Positions 45,092 through 54,521 are shown, numbered from the stretch's first letter. The stretch is 64,000 bases of DNA from Micromonospora lupini str. Lupac 08 (GCF_000297395.2 NZ_HF570108.1:2770106-2834105); one strand, 5' to 3'. Program-made: numbers and translations. Notes: generated from the sequence alone by a model not told the origin.

Positions 45092-45964
45092 TCAGCCCGC
45101 CCCGTTGAGCGCGGACGAGCGCTGCACCCGAAGCGGAACCGTGGCGGTTGTCGTCACTGGATCGACCGACCCCGACGTGCCACCGCCGACCCAGCCGATC
45201 TCCCACGTCACCGTTGCCCGGACCTCGTACACCCCGCCCGGTTGGCCATTCGACGGGACCTTGTAGGTGTGGCTGCAACTCGACGCTACTGCCGGATCCA
45301 TGCCCGCGCGCCACGGCGTTCCCGCGCCCGAGCAGGTGAAGGACGCGCCGTCACCAGTCGACCACCGCACCTTGGACGGCGAAGCCGTCGCCGTGACGCT
45401 CAGGCCGGGCACCGAAGCCGTCGCTGACCGTGCCCGATAAGAAGGGCCTTCCAGCCACAGCCACGTCGGAACGTTCAGCAGCTGAGCCGCAGGCGGAGCG
45501 GGATTGGCCCGGATCGCCGGTACAGGCAGATCCAGCCGGGAAATCGCGGACCGCGCCAAGACCGCCGGATCCGGCGACTGGGCATCCGCGATCCACACGG
45601 GCAACCTCTCGGAAGCCCCGCCATCATTGATGCAGTGGCGTGAATACCACGCTCCAGGCTGACGGGCACCCGCCGGGGGATCGTCCCGGCCGATCACGAT
45701 GTAGCGGCAACCGTCCGCACCCTCGTGCTCACCACCGGAGCCGCCACCGGTGTTCGACCCGCCGTTGTGTTCGCCCCCCGAGTTTCCGTCGCCGGTCGAG
45801 GGCGGTGTACCCACCTCGACGGAACATTCAGGCACGTCAGGAGTAAGGCTGCAGTCCACCGGTTTTCACTTGTCGGCTTGGGCGGGGGACGCAACCACCA
45901 GCAGAACCAGGCAGCAGGCCGCGGGCATGACACCGGCAGCGGCCAGGAGCCGGAGCCTCAGCAC
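45092..45964 (-). pseudogene. Exported Tad-cluster protein split by an in-frame TGA
   Basis: From GTG 45964 the frame encodes a clear signal peptide (LRLRLLAAAGVMPAACC then a hydrophobic stretch and SPAQADK) and stops at TGA 45868-45866. The same frame then continues without another stop to 45092 with a Cys- and Gly-rich mature part (CSLTPDVPEC, a Gly/Ser linker, CRYIVIGRDDP). A PKD-like beta region lies near the C-terminus. Restarting at GTG 45859 would give a 255-residue protein without a signal peptide. The simplest view is a nonsense change of a Trp or Arg codon; a sequencing error or stop read-through are alternatives. The GTG overlaps the lipoprotein stop by 7 bases. Confidence 0.65.
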
Positions 45965-46518
45965 GAGCCGACTCCCTGGACCCCGAAGGACGCCACCTTC
46001 CAGCTTCCGCCGACCATGCTCACGGTGGCGTTGACCAATCGGCGCCCGCCGGGTGAGTCGGTGAACGGAGTTCCATTCGGAGTCGCTCTGACCCTGGCCG
46101 CGCCGGAGGTATCCGCGCAGTCTCGGACTTTCGCCTGGGTCGGAGCGGCTGCGGGCGTGAGGGACTGGATCGACGGGTTCACAGCGACTTTGCCCTGCCC
46201 GACCAGACCCTCGCGACGATCGGACTCCAGGCCGCTTCTCAAGACCTTCAGCGCATCGCCAACCGCGAATTTGGCCAGCTCCGGATGGTCCGGGTTGGAC
46301 GTCATCCCGGCTTCGTCGTAAGCGGCCCACATCCCGCGGTACGCGGCAAGCGCGAGATCCCCGGGCGTAGCTGGTTGGGAGAGGGAGGTGGATTGGTTGC
46401 CGGACGTCGGCGTTGATGAGCTCTCCTCGCCGCTGTCATTACCTGTGCAACCTGCCCCGATCCCCACCAGGCCGACGAGCGCGAGCACGGCCACCACCCT
46501 CCCCCTACGGTGTGCCAC
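45958..46518 (-). CDS. Lipoprotein at the head of the Tad operon
   Basis: The 186-residue product has a basic N-terminus, a hydrophobic stretch and the lipobox GIGAGC (Cys 24), followed by a Ser/Thr-rich spacer. The folded part is about 130 residues and ends in Cys; two further Cys may pair. No family was recognised. It is the first gene of the tad operon and probably has an envelope role in pilus assembly or anchoring. Confidence 0.7.
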   Translation of the reverse strand: MAHRRGRVVAVLALVGLVGIGAGCTGNDSGEESSSTPTSGNQSTSLSQPATPGDLALAAYRGMWAAYDEAGMTSNPDHPELAKFAVGDALKVLRSGLESDRREGLVGQGKVAVNPSIQSLTPAAAPTQAKVRDCADTSGAARVRATPNGTPFTDSPGGRRLVNATVSMVGGSWKVASFGVQGVGSC

Positions 46519-46809
46519 CAGTTGCCTCCATCGCGGTCAACATGTTCTGTCCTATCCCAGGATCAGAGCCTGCCGCTACGGCACGTGAGTGCGCTACAAC
46601 CGCGCGCGCCAATCGTGCGTCCCGATCGTGTGTGTCTCGGTGGCAGGGGCTACACCGGCGAGGGAGATAGCAGCGGGCGGACAGTCCGCCCTGTCGGTGC
46701 GTGATCAGAACGAGGTCGTCCGGCACCACTGCTCGTTACGACTGGATTTCGTTTTCCCCCATAGCGGTTCTAACCGGTAGCCCTCCGTCACATCAGCAAA
46801 GGAGAGACC
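46519..46809. other. Divergent promoter region of the Tad operon
   Basis: No gene was recognised in this 290-base stretch between the lipoprotein and the divergent regulator. It should contain the promoter of the Tad operon and that of the winged-helix gene. Confidence 0.4.
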
Positions 46810-46917
46810 TTGACACCGCTGCCGCTACTCGGTGAAGTGGTTCCTTCGCGCAATGTCAGATGCACGACAGCTGAGGCAGTCGGGCCAGGCGTTGGGCACC
46901 TGGGCGGGGGACGGTGA
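46810..46917 (+). CDS. Possible 35-residue leader ORF
   Basis: AAAGGAGAG lies 3 to 4 bases before TTG 46810. The frame of 35 codons ends at TGA 46915-46917, 3 bases before the GTG of the winged-helix gene. That gene has no other ribosome-binding site. The peptide has no recognised feature. It is listed because it repeats the leader architecture seen at 3876 and 21651, but the TTG start makes it weak. Confidence 0.35.
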   Translation: MTPLPLLGEVVPSRNVRCTTAEAVGPGVGHLGGGR

Positions 46918-46920
46918 ACT

Positions 46921-47244
46921 GTGGCATTGATCCATTTTCGGATCTTGGAGCAGGTTTTCAGGCACAGCTGGTGGGCTTCGATTTTGTTGACGCTCGCTGA
47001 TCGACAGCTGCGGTACACCGAGCTCGCTGCCGCCCTCGTCGAGCGCTGGGGAGCGAGGCCCGGCGACGGCCACCTGTCCAAGGCGCTCAAGCAGATGCGC
47101 CAGGCTGGGCTCGTCAACCAGGTCGACGATGGACGTGGGTACCTGACCTGGACGCTCACAGCTGAGGCGCGTCAGAGGGCCGAGATGCTGGCAATGATCG
47201 AAAAGGCGCTCGAAGAGGGCCAGCGCAGTATCGACCGTCACTGA
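46921..47244 (+). CDS. HxlR/PadR-like winged-helix regulator
   Basis: The 107-residue product has a winged-helix layout: LLTLADRQLRYTELAAAL, then a recognition helix in GHLSKALKQMRQAGLVNQV and a wing DDGRGYLTWTLT. This matches HxlR-type or related small regulators. It is divergent from the Tad operon, so it is a candidate regulator of it. The GTG start is directly at the end of a short leader frame. Confidence 0.7.
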   Translation: MALIHFRILEQVFRHSWWASILLTLADRQLRYTELAAALVERWGARPGDGHLSKALKQMRQAGLVNQVDDGRGYLTWTLTAEARQRAEMLAMIEKALEEGQRSIDRH

Positions 47245-47583
47245 AATGAACGTTGTCGTCCGTCTGACGTTCGTGGCTCGACCGCCCGACGACCCGGGCA
47301 AGATTCTGCGGTAGCTATCCGCCCCGACGCTGCCGATCTGGCACCCCTGCGACCGACGTTGTTGACGACCAGGTCCTTTGGGAGAGGGGGTGGCGGTCGG
47401 ATTGCCACCGGTGGGCGGGATCGGCACCGGAGTCGCGCGGCCCGACGTAGGCAATGCTCGACGAATGCTGCGTGCCGGGCCACGGTGAAGGCCCGGAAGG
47501 GTGACCGCGGGTGGCGGATCCGTACGCCTGCGGATTCGCATGATCATTCCTTCCGGGCCTTCCCACCCGTCTCGACGGGTGGT
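47245..47583. other. 339-base gap
   Basis: No gene, repeat or strong hairpin was recognised. The genes on both sides end here (the regulator on plus, the CU044_5270-like gene on minus), so terminators are expected. Confidence 0.4.
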
Positions 47584-48456
47584 TCAGGGGTGCACGAGAA
47601 CTGTTGCGGTGTCGGTTGTGTGGCCGCGTTCGAGGATGAGTACGTACGAGAAGAGGCCAGGGCGGGCACCGGCGACCTGTTCGTGTGCGGCGAGGACCTC
47701 ACCCGTACGCGGGTGGATTACGAGCTCCAAAGTCGATCCATCGGCGGTGACCATGAAGCCAAGGCCGACTCGTCCGGCGATGTCGGTCGCGAACCCCTGG
47801 TAGGCGATGTGCGGCACGTTGGCGAGCACTCGCAGTGTTGCCGCGCGCTGTTCCTGGTTGAGGTATTGGCCGGTGGTGAGGCCGACGATGCCGTGGACGA
47901 CCATCCGGGGGTAGGCAGGCTCATCAGCCAGTTCGCGTGGGGCCAGCGCGTTGGTGAGCGCGCTGGGTTCGGTGGGCAGCGGGTCCGGCAGGTACGGCCG
48001 AAGCTCGCCCGGCGCGCACCGCCGGGCGTGTACGGTCGCGACCGCAAACAGATCGCGTTCTTTGGCGTTCGGCCGGTGGGTGAGGCCGCGTACGTTCGGC
48101 GGCTGGCGGGTGACCTCACGGCCAGAGCCGTCATCGTGGCGCCACCGTCGCAGATCGGTTCGGGTAATGACGTTGGTGGCACGCGTCCATGACTGGGTGT
48201 GTAGGTAGGTGTAGGCCAGGGTCTCGGTGTCGTCTGCAGGCGTTGCGCCGATGTCGGCGGCCAGGGCCATGAGCCGCTGTTGTGAAGTGAGACGAGGGTC
48301 GGTCGCTGCTGTGGGCCGCTGTCGCGCTGTGGGAGACCCTGATGGTTCCGGGACACGGTTCGTGGGCGCGGCTGGCTGGCAGGCGGTGATCAGGATGCCA
48401 CCGAGGACACTCATCGCCATTCGAACGGTCGGAGCAGTTGGTCGACGCGTCAACAT
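47584..48456 (-). CDS. CU044_5270-family lipoprotein
   Basis: The 290-residue product, from ATG 48456 with AGAGGAC upstream, has a lipoprotein signal (MAMSVLGGILITAC, Cys about 27). The mature part contains the ADDTETLAYTYLHTQSW and TGEVLAAHEQVAG blocks of the CU044_5270 family. These proteins usually sit beside an ECF sigma factor gene and may act as surface sensors or anti-sigma partners; no sigma gene is next to this one. Longer upstream reading is rejected because it runs into the GNAT gene. Confidence 0.65.
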   Translation of the reverse strand: MLTRRPTAPTVRMAMSVLGGILITACQPAAPTNRVPEPSGSPTARQRPTAATDPRLTSQQRLMALAADIGATPADDTETLAYTYLHTQSWTRATNVITRTDLRRWRHDDGSGREVTRQPPNVRGLTHRPNAKERDLFAVATVHARRCAPGELRPYLPDPLPTEPSALTNALAPRELADEPAYPRMVVHGIVGLTTGQYLNQEQRAATLRVLANVPHIAYQGFATDIAGRVGLGFMVTADGSTLELVIHPRTGEVLAAHEQVAGARPGLFSYVLILERGHTTDTATVLVHP

Positions 48457-48542
48457 CCTGGGGGTCCTCTCGCTGGTTGTGCGGGAACCGGCCCGGGCCA
48501 CTTCACGTGTGCAGCGGATCGGAGCCCGGTTATTCCCGGAGT

Positions 48543-49181
48543 TCACTCGGCGGGTGCCGTGCCGGTCTGGGCCGTGGTTACGGGGCGCCCGCGGCGTCTC
48601 AGCGGCCAGAGGGTGGGCCCGCCGGGCAGCTGCATCGGCAGCTCGGCCCGGTAGCCGTGGACGGCCAGGAGGTCGCGGGTCGCTCTGGTGGTCACGACGG
48701 TGGAGATGGGGTAGCCGATTTCGTCGATTGCCCGGTGACGGCATGCGAGGAGGTCGCCTGCGATGCCCTGACGACGGAAGTCCTGGTGTACGGACAACCA
48801 GGAGAGCCAGTAGTGCGGGGCGGCCGATTGGTAGCTGCGCAGGGCGGAAGTTACCTGCTCAAACCGCGGCAGCGCCGGACCGGTGAAGGTACCCAGGTGC
48901 TGACCAGTGAGGACTGGTCCACCGTCGGCGGGATACCGTCGCCACATCGCGGCGCCGGACATGTCGCTCAGCACATCGACGCCGCCCTGCTCGACGGCGT
49001 GGCTGACCTCCACCGCCAGCAACCGGTGGGAAATATAGGTTCGCTGCTCCGGGTCCGGCATGAGCCATTGGGCGAGCGGGTCGCCCTGCAACTCGGCAGT
49101 CAGTATGGCCACGATGCTCGCGACGTCAGCAGGAGCAGCCGGCCGAACCGGCGTGCTCCCCTCAGGGTTCATTGCGCTCAC
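48543..49181 (-). CDS. GNAT-family acetyltransferase, copy 1
   Basis: The 212-residue product has the GNAT acetyl-CoA binding motif HQDFRRQGIAGDLLACRH (motif A, QxxGxA type). It follows copy 2 with a GTGA overlap at 49178-49181 and shows the same order of blocks (DPLAQWLMPD, YISHRLL, YWLSWLSVHQ), so the two are tandem paralogues. The substrate is unknown; small molecules such as aminoglycosides or polyamines are typical for the subgroup. Confidence 0.75.
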   Translation of the reverse strand: MSAMNPEGSTPVRPAAPADVASIVAILTAELQGDPLAQWLMPDPEQRTYISHRLLAVEVSHAVEQGGVDVLSDMSGAAMWRRYPADGGPVLTGQHLGTFTGPALPRFEQVTSALRSYQSAAPHYWLSWLSVHQDFRRQGIAGDLLACRHRAIDEIGYPISTVVTTRATRDLLAVHGYRAELPMQLPGGPTLWPLRRRGRPVTTAQTGTAPAE

Positions 49182-49828
49182 CGGTCAGATAGGTGCGGGG
49201 TGAAGAAGCTGGCTGGGATTGTGATGCCGAGCGGCGCTCGCCACATCCGCCAGATCTTCGGCCCTCCGTCGGGTAGGACCATCGACGGGCCGGGCAGGTA
49301 GCCGAGCCGCAGGTAGAGGTCTCGGTTGCGTGTGCTGGTGGCATGCACGTAGGCGGGCATGCCGAGCGGGTCGATCTGTTGGTGGTGGTTACTCAGCAGC
49401 GCGGTCCCAGTTCCCCGACCTTGATGTCCGGGGCTCACGGCGGCGTACGCGAGGTAGTGGTGCACCTCGGGTGGGTGGTGCGATTCGAGCATCGTCTCGA
49501 TCAGGACGAACTTCGGCGCGTACGTACCGGTCGCTTCCCGCACACCCACCCGGTGGTCGGCCGCGACGGCGGGGGACGGTTCGGGTCGGGGATACCAGAT
49601 CGCCGCGGCAGATCCGTCGGCAGCCATGTCCACGTGGCCGTATTGCAGGCCGTGACCCACGATGTGGGTGAAGTAGCGGTAGGAGATGAAGCGGCGATCG
49701 TCGTGGTCGGGGATCAGCCAGTCGGCGACCGGATCGTGGAGGAACGTCTCAGCGAGGACGCCGATAAGTCTGCCCGCGTCGTCGGGCGTGGCCTGACGTA
49801 CGGTCACGTTTGTACTGATGCTCGCCAT
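49178..49828 (-). CDS. GNAT-family acetyltransferase, copy 2
   Basis: The 216-residue product, from ATG 49828 with CAGGAG upstream, has the GNAT motif A SPGHQGRGTGTALLSNHH. The neighbouring blocks (DPVADWLIPD, FISYRYF, YLAYAAVSPG) match those of copy 1. The first gene of the pair, it probably leads a two-gene transcript. The substrate is unknown. Confidence 0.75.
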   Translation of the reverse strand: MASISTNVTVRQATPDDAGRLIGVLAETFLHDPVADWLIPDHDDRRFISYRYFTHIVGHGLQYGHVDMAADGSAAAIWYPRPEPSPAVAADHRVGVREATGTYAPKFVLIETMLESHHPPEVHHYLAYAAVSPGHQGRGTGTALLSNHHQQIDPLGMPAYVHATSTRNRDLYLRLGYLPGPSMVLPDGGPKIWRMWRAPLGITIPASFFTPHLSDR

Positions 49829-49912
49829 GCTCACTCCTGTGATGCGCAGGTTGCCTTGGGCCTTGCGTGAGGCAGTCGCTCACGGTGATTTCCGAAGGTG
49901 ACGGAGGCGGAA

Positions 49913-50590
49913 TTAGCGGTAGGCGGCGGTGGCGAGGTCACCGACGGCGGCGTCGACGGCGGCGGTGATGTCGCGTACCGGCTGGTAGTGCTGCGCGGCG
50001 ATGGCCTTCAGGCGAGCGGTCATGGCTGGGGTGTCGTCGTCGAGGTAGAGGTGGTGGGTGAGGCCGAGTCCGGCGACGAGGCCGGCGAGGGCGGCGGTGT
50101 GGTTGTCGGGTTGTTCGCGGCCGGTGGCGAGGTAGCGCAGGCGGGAGCGGGCGATGACAGCCCATTTGCCGTCGGTGGGCAGGTAGGTGTCGGCGCGGAT
50201 GAGGCCGCCGAGGCGCCGTCGGGTGTGCTGGCGCAGGATTCCCCCGGCGACGAGGCCCGCGCGGGTGCGGTCGTACAGGTCGTCGGAGAACCCCTGCAGC
50301 CACGTGCGCAGCAGCGGGTGAGCGTTGCGGATGGTGGCGGCTGCGGCGTCGGCTATCAGGTCTCCGACCGGGCGGTCGATGTGCGGGTGTACCCGCTGGT
50401 GGCCTGCTGCGCGCGCCTCGTCGTTCAGGTCGAGAGTCACCCGCCCGGCCAGGTACAGGTCGATCAGGACCGCGCCGGCGAGCCCGAGCGCGAGGGCCTG
50501 CCGGTGCACGTGGAGGTGTCCGGTGTCGTCGTCGTGGCCGAGGAGGAACAGGTCATCGCGCAGCGGCAGGCGCGGGATCGACGCGGTCAT
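49913..50590 (-). CDS. GPP34/GOLPH3-like protein
   Basis: The 225-residue product starts at an ATG that overlaps the amidase stop by 4 bases. The opening LRDDLFLLGHDDDTGHLHV and the repeated helices with ALALGLAGAVLIDLYLAGRVTLD are the marks of the GPP34 (GOLPH3) family. Bacterial members are thought to bind phosphoinositide-like head groups or membranes; in actinobacteria the role is unknown. Confidence 0.75.
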   Translation of the reverse strand: MTASIPRLPLRDDLFLLGHDDDTGHLHVHRQALALGLAGAVLIDLYLAGRVTLDLNDEARAAGHQRVHPHIDRPVGDLIADAAAATIRNAHPLLRTWLQGFSDDLYDRTRAGLVAGGILRQHTRRRLGGLIRADTYLPTDGKWAVIARSRLRYLATGREQPDNHTAALAGLVAGLGLTHHLYLDDDTPAMTARLKAIAAQHYQPVRDITAAVDAAVGDLATAAYR

Positions 50591-51615
50591 CGGCGGGGCT
50601 CCGACCGCAGTCCGGCGGTGAGCCGCCGCAGCCGCTCGTGTGCCCCGCCATAGGCGGGTCCGGGGGCGGGGAGCAGGCTTTTGTCGATGGCAGCGAGGAC
50701 GGTGTAGTTGGGGTCGCACACGTTGCCGATCGGCGCTCGGCCCGCCTGCGACACGAGCTGGTAGGCGTCCAGGGTTTCCAGGCCGGTCAGGGTACTGGCC
50801 CAGCCGACGAGGTCGTGCTGGGCGATGCGGTACGCGTCCTCCAACGGACGGGCGCACCCGATCGTCAGGATGTCCCGGTCGGTCTCCAACCGCGGCCACC
50901 GTGTGGTGACGCCTTTGATGACGTCGATGGCGAGGGTGGTGGTCGTGGCGATTTCCACGCCGACGCCGCAGGCCTCGCCCTCGCCCTGGCGGGCGTGCCC
51001 GTCGCCGAGGGCCAGCATCGCCCCGTTAACGTTCACCCCCAGGTAGAGGGTGGTGCCGGCGCGCAGGTGCGGGGTGTCGAGGTTCCCGCCGTGGGTGTCG
51101 GGCACGAGTGTGGAGCGGGCTTCGAATCCGCCGGGGGCGACACCGATCGTGCCGATCATCGGGTCCAGCGGCAGGTCCACGCTGTGGTCGCTGCGGGTGG
51201 CCTCGAACCGTACGGTCCCGGCCTGGCGGTCGATGTCGTACACCCAGACCCGCTCCTCGAGCGGCGGTTGCAGGGTGGCGGTGTGGGCGGTGGAGGTCAG
51301 TGCCCCGAAGTGCGGGAACGTCGACGACACACCCCAGTCCCGGGCCGGGGTGATGGCGGCGAGGTAGACGGCGAGGGTGTCGCCGGGCTCGGCGTCCTCG
51401 ACGAAGAACGGCCCGGACACCGGATTGAGGTACGGCATGCGGCACACCTGCGACGGCAGGTCCGCCGGCCCCCGAACGAGACCACCGAAGCAGTCCTCCG
51501 TCACGACGGTGAACACGTCCCCGCCGCGCACGTGCGCCACCGGCATCCGACCGCCGAAGGTGTACGCCAGCTCGTCCCGAGCGGGCCGGTAGGTGAACCT
51601 GTCCATGCCGGTCAC
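50587..51615 (-). CDS. Acetamidase/formamidase family hydrolase
   Basis: The 342-residue product carries the FmdA/AmdA family blocks: DVFTVVTEDCFGG near the start, NPVSGPFFVEDAEPGDTL, and GVNVNGAMLALGDGHARQGEGE. Members hydrolyse formamide, acetamide or other short amides. GTG 51615 is chosen because it overlaps the permease stop as GTGA and has GGAG at 5 bases; ATG 51606 is the alternative. Coupling to an APC permease suggests uptake and hydrolysis of one amide or amino acid. Confidence 0.8.
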   Translation of the reverse strand: MTGMDRFTYRPARDELAYTFGGRMPVAHVRGGDVFTVVTEDCFGGLVRGPADLPSQVCRMPYLNPVSGPFFVEDAEPGDTLAVYLAAITPARDWGVSSTFPHFGALTSTAHTATLQPPLEERVWVYDIDRQAGTVRFEATRSDHSVDLPLDPMIGTIGVAPGGFEARSTLVPDTHGGNLDTPHLRAGTTLYLGVNVNGAMLALGDGHARQGEGEACGVGVEIATTTTLAIDVIKGVTTRWPRLETDRDILTIGCARPLEDAYRIAQHDLVGWASTLTGLETLDAYQLVSQAGRAPIGNVCDPNYTVLAAIDKSLLPAPGPAYGGAHERLRRLTAGLRSEPRR

Positions 51616-53018
51616 ACCCGCTCCACGTGACGCGCCTGCGGCTGCGCCGGCGCCAACCCCGACAGTGCCGGCCGGCGGCCCGACAGGTACAGGCCAGCCA
51701 GAACGACCATCCCGAGGGCGAGCCAGGCCAAGCCGAGGCGCTGCGCGGCGATGTTGGCGTTGACCACCACCCACACCAAGATCGCGAAGCCGATCGCGGG
51801 CATGACCAGGTGCGCCCACCAGTTCCCGCTGCGCTCCCGGATGAGGTGATGCACCACGACCGAGACGTGTAGGACCAGGAACGCGACCATCGCCCCGAAG
51901 TTGATCAGCGACGACAGCAGGGTGATCCCGTCCGCACGGGTCGCCATGTACAGGCCCAGCGCCACGGACACGGCACCGGTGAGCAGCGTGGCGTTGATCG
52001 GCACGTTGCGCCGGATCGACACCTTCGCCAAGAATGCCGGCAATTGTCGGTCGCGGGCCATCGCGTACAGCAGCCGAGAGGTGGCGACCTGCGCGACCAT
52101 CGAGTTCGGCAGCCCCCACGCGATCGCTGTCGCGACCGCGCATAGGGTCGCCAGCCAACCCCCGCCAGCCACGGCGGCGGCGTCGTAGAAGGCGGTTCCG
52201 TTCGGATCGCCCTCGGCCAGCAGCGAGACCGGGTCGGGGACGAGCATCGCCGCCAGCCACGTCTGCGCGACGAACAGCACCCCCGCTAGGACGAGGACCG
52301 CGGCCATTGCGCGGCCGATCTGCCGGGAGCCACCCTTGGTTTCCTCGGCCAACATCGAGATGCCGTCGAAACCGAGGAAGGACAGCACCGCGATCGACAC
52401 CGCACCCGCCACTACGGACCAGGTGAAGGTGTCGGCGTTGTAGAACGCCGCCCAGCTGAACCGGCCCCGACCAGAGGCGAGGGCCCAGCCGGCGGCGGCC
52501 AGGAAGACCGCCAGGACGATCAGCTCGCCGACGAGCATCACCCGGGTGACGGCCGCCGTCATGCGGATCCCCACCGAGTTGACGATCGTGTTCACTGCGA
52601 CGAACCCGAGCAGCCACAACCACACCGGCACCGCCGGGACCGTCGCGTGCATCGCCACCGAAGCCACCAGATACAACAGCCCCGGCACGAGTACGTAGTC
52701 CAGGAGGATCACCCAGCCGGCCAGGAACCCGACCGGCGGGCTGATGCCCCGGCCGGCGTAGTTGTAGACGCTGCCCGACATCGGGAACGCCCTCACCATC
52801 TGCGCATACGAGAACGCCGTGAACACCAACGCCACCACACCGACGGCGTACGCCAGGGCGACCATCCCGCCGGAGCCAGCGTAGACGCTGCCGAAGATCG
52901 CCATCGGCGCGATCGGCACCATGTATACCAGCCCGTAGGCAAGTAGATCCCTGAACCGCAGTTGGCGGCTCAGCTCCTGCCGATATCCATATCGCGACAG
53001 GTCATTCTGGAGACTCAT
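51612..53018 (-). CDS. APC-family amino acid permease
   Basis: The 468-residue product, from ATG 53018 after GAGGAG, has about twelve membrane segments and the APC signature (GSVYAGSGGMVALAYAVGV, SGSVYNYAGRG). It is the first gene of a three-gene unit with the amidase and the GOLPH3-like protein, and it imports an unknown amino acid or amine. The gene is divergent from the XRE regulator, and the shared intergenic region carries the palindromic operator at 53176-53201, so it may be under the same control. Confidence 0.85.
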   Translation of the reverse strand: MSLQNDLSRYGYRQELSRQLRFRDLLAYGLVYMVPIAPMAIFGSVYAGSGGMVALAYAVGVVALVFTAFSYAQMVRAFPMSGSVYNYAGRGISPPVGFLAGWVILLDYVLVPGLLYLVASVAMHATVPAVPVWLWLLGFVAVNTIVNSVGIRMTAAVTRVMLVGELIVLAVFLAAAGWALASGRGRFSWAAFYNADTFTWSVVAGAVSIAVLSFLGFDGISMLAEETKGGSRQIGRAMAAVLVLAGVLFVAQTWLAAMLVPDPVSLLAEGDPNGTAFYDAAAVAGGGWLATLCAVATAIAWGLPNSMVAQVATSRLLYAMARDRQLPAFLAKVSIRRNVPINATLLTGAVSVALGLYMATRADGITLLSSLINFGAMVAFLVLHVSVVVHHLIRERSGNWWAHLVMPAIGFAILVWVVVNANIAAQRLGLAWLALGMVVLAGLYLSGRRPALSGLAPAQPQARHVERV

Positions 53019-53175
53019 TAGACTCCTCAGGTATTTGAGTCCTGGTTCGCAGTTGGTCCGTCGGCCACGGCAGCTACTCGTTGGCCCGAAATCGGCTGCT
53101 GATGATTTGCCTGGCATGCCGGGGGTATTTCAACGACGAGAATTGCGTACTGAGCCAGATGAGTCGATAGCGATG

Positions 53176-53201
53176 ATGCGGACATGCGGTGTTGTCCGCA
53201 T
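53176..53201. promoter_or_regulatory. Palindromic operator, copy 1
   Basis: ATGCGGACAT (53176-53185) and TTGTCCGCAT (53192-53201) form a dyad with 9 of 10 matching pairs and a 6-base spacer. The same dyad occurs at 55327-55352. TTGTCC (53192-53197) followed after 17 bases by TAGCGT (53215-53220) could be the promoter of the XRE gene, so binding here would block it. The permease gene on the other side may be controlled as well. Confidence 0.65.
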
Positions 53202-53285
53202 GCGACTGTCCGCGTAGCGTTCGAGCACGTACGGTGAGGCCCGTCCGGCTGCGGCAGCGGCGGGCAACGGCATGCAGGAGTACCG

Positions 53286-54518
53286 GTGGCCCAGGTTCCG
53301 CGACGACTGACCCCGCATCGATCAGTGCTGCATGGGTATGGCGCCGCGCTGCGACAGTGGCGCGAGTGCCGCGGGCTGTCCCAGCGCGCTCTAGGCAGGC
53401 TGGTGCACGTCAGCGGGGACCTCATCGGCAAGGTGGAAAAGGCCGAACGTTGGCCGTCCGCCCGCCTCATCGAGTCGTGCGAGGCCGCACTGCAGACGGG
53501 TGGCGAGCTGGTCGCTTTCCTGTCGGACCTTGAACGTGAGCGTCGACTGACCGGCGTCGGCTACCGCCCCGCCGGCGGTGCGGACGGCCAGCTCGGGGTG
53601 TTCATGGATCATTCCGAGGAGACTGACCTGCTCCGCTCGTGGCACGAGCAGCTCGCCGATCTCGCCACAGCCGGAAACCGCACCGGATATGCGGGGATGG
53701 CGTCCACCGCCCATGCGCAGATCAGTGCCGCAGCCACCATCGGACGACGGAGCAGCTCAGCCGACCGTCGAAACGTGCTCATCGCCCAGGCTATGTGGGC
53801 CGAGTTCCTCAGTTGGATCGACGAGCAGAGCGACGCCGCCGAGGCGGACGCATGGCTGCGACGCGCCCAGCAGCACGCCGTCGAAGCCAACGCGCCGGCG
53901 CTGGCAAGCTACGTCCTGATGAGGCAGAGCCAACGCGCTCTCGAGCGATTCGACCCGCGTCAGGCCGCTGCCCTGGCGCAGCAGGCTCTGGACGAGGTCC
54001 GGTTACCGGGCCGCATTCGCGCTCTGCTGCTGGTTCGTCAGGCTCAGGCTTTCGCGATGGGCGGCGACCAGATCTCCTGCGTTGCCAGCATCGACGAGGC
54101 GCAGAGGGTTGCCGGCAGGGCCGACTGGGACTCGGAACTGCCGATCGACGTTGGCGTCCACTGCAACCCGGTGTACGTGACTGCCCATGAAGCGCAGTGC
54201 CGTCTACTGCTCGGCCAGCCGGCGGCGGCAGCCGATCTCTACGAGCAGCTTCTTCAGGACTGGCCAAGTCAGTGGCGTGTCGACGAGGCCCTCTGGCGAT
54301 CGGCCCTGTCCACCGCCTACGTCAACAGTGGCAACGTCGAACGCGCCGCGACCGAGGCCACCAACGCCCTGACCTTGGCCGCTGGTACGTCCTCCGGGCG
54401 GGCTCTGCGCTGGTTGAACCCCACGGTGGTTGCCCTTCGACAGCAGCCAGGCGTTCCCGAGGCGGTGGCCTTCGTGCTCGCCTATCGGCAGGCGACTCTG
54501 GAAGCGTGTAACCATTAG
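53286..54518 (+). CDS. XRE-family regulator with helical repeat domain
   Basis: The 410-residue product begins with an XRE helix-turn-helix (LRQWRECRGLSQRALGRL then GDLIGKVEKAERWPS, about residues 20-65). The remaining 330 residues are helical with tetratricopeptide-like pairs, common in Streptomyces regulators that sense small ligands or peptides. The GTG start has AGGAG 6 bases upstream. It stands directly before the creatininase gene, and two copies of a dyad in its regulon suggest that it regulates the preQ0 cluster. Confidence 0.8.
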   Translation: MAQVPRRLTPHRSVLHGYGAALRQWRECRGLSQRALGRLVHVSGDLIGKVEKAERWPSARLIESCEAALQTGGELVAFLSDLERERRLTGVGYRPAGGADGQLGVFMDHSEETDLLRSWHEQLADLATAGNRTGYAGMASTAHAQISAAATIGRRSSSADRRNVLIAQAMWAEFLSWIDEQSDAAEADAWLRRAQQHAVEANAPALASYVLMRQSQRALERFDPRQAAALAQQALDEVRLPGRIRALLLVRQAQAFAMGGDQISCVASIDEAQRVAGRADWDSELPIDVGVHCNPVYVTAHEAQCRLLLGQPAAAADLYEQLLQDWPSQWRVDEALWRSALSTAYVNSGNVERAATEATNALTLAAGTSSGRALRWLNPTVVALRQQPGVPEAVAFVLAYRQATLEACNH

Positions 54519-54521
54519 CCC

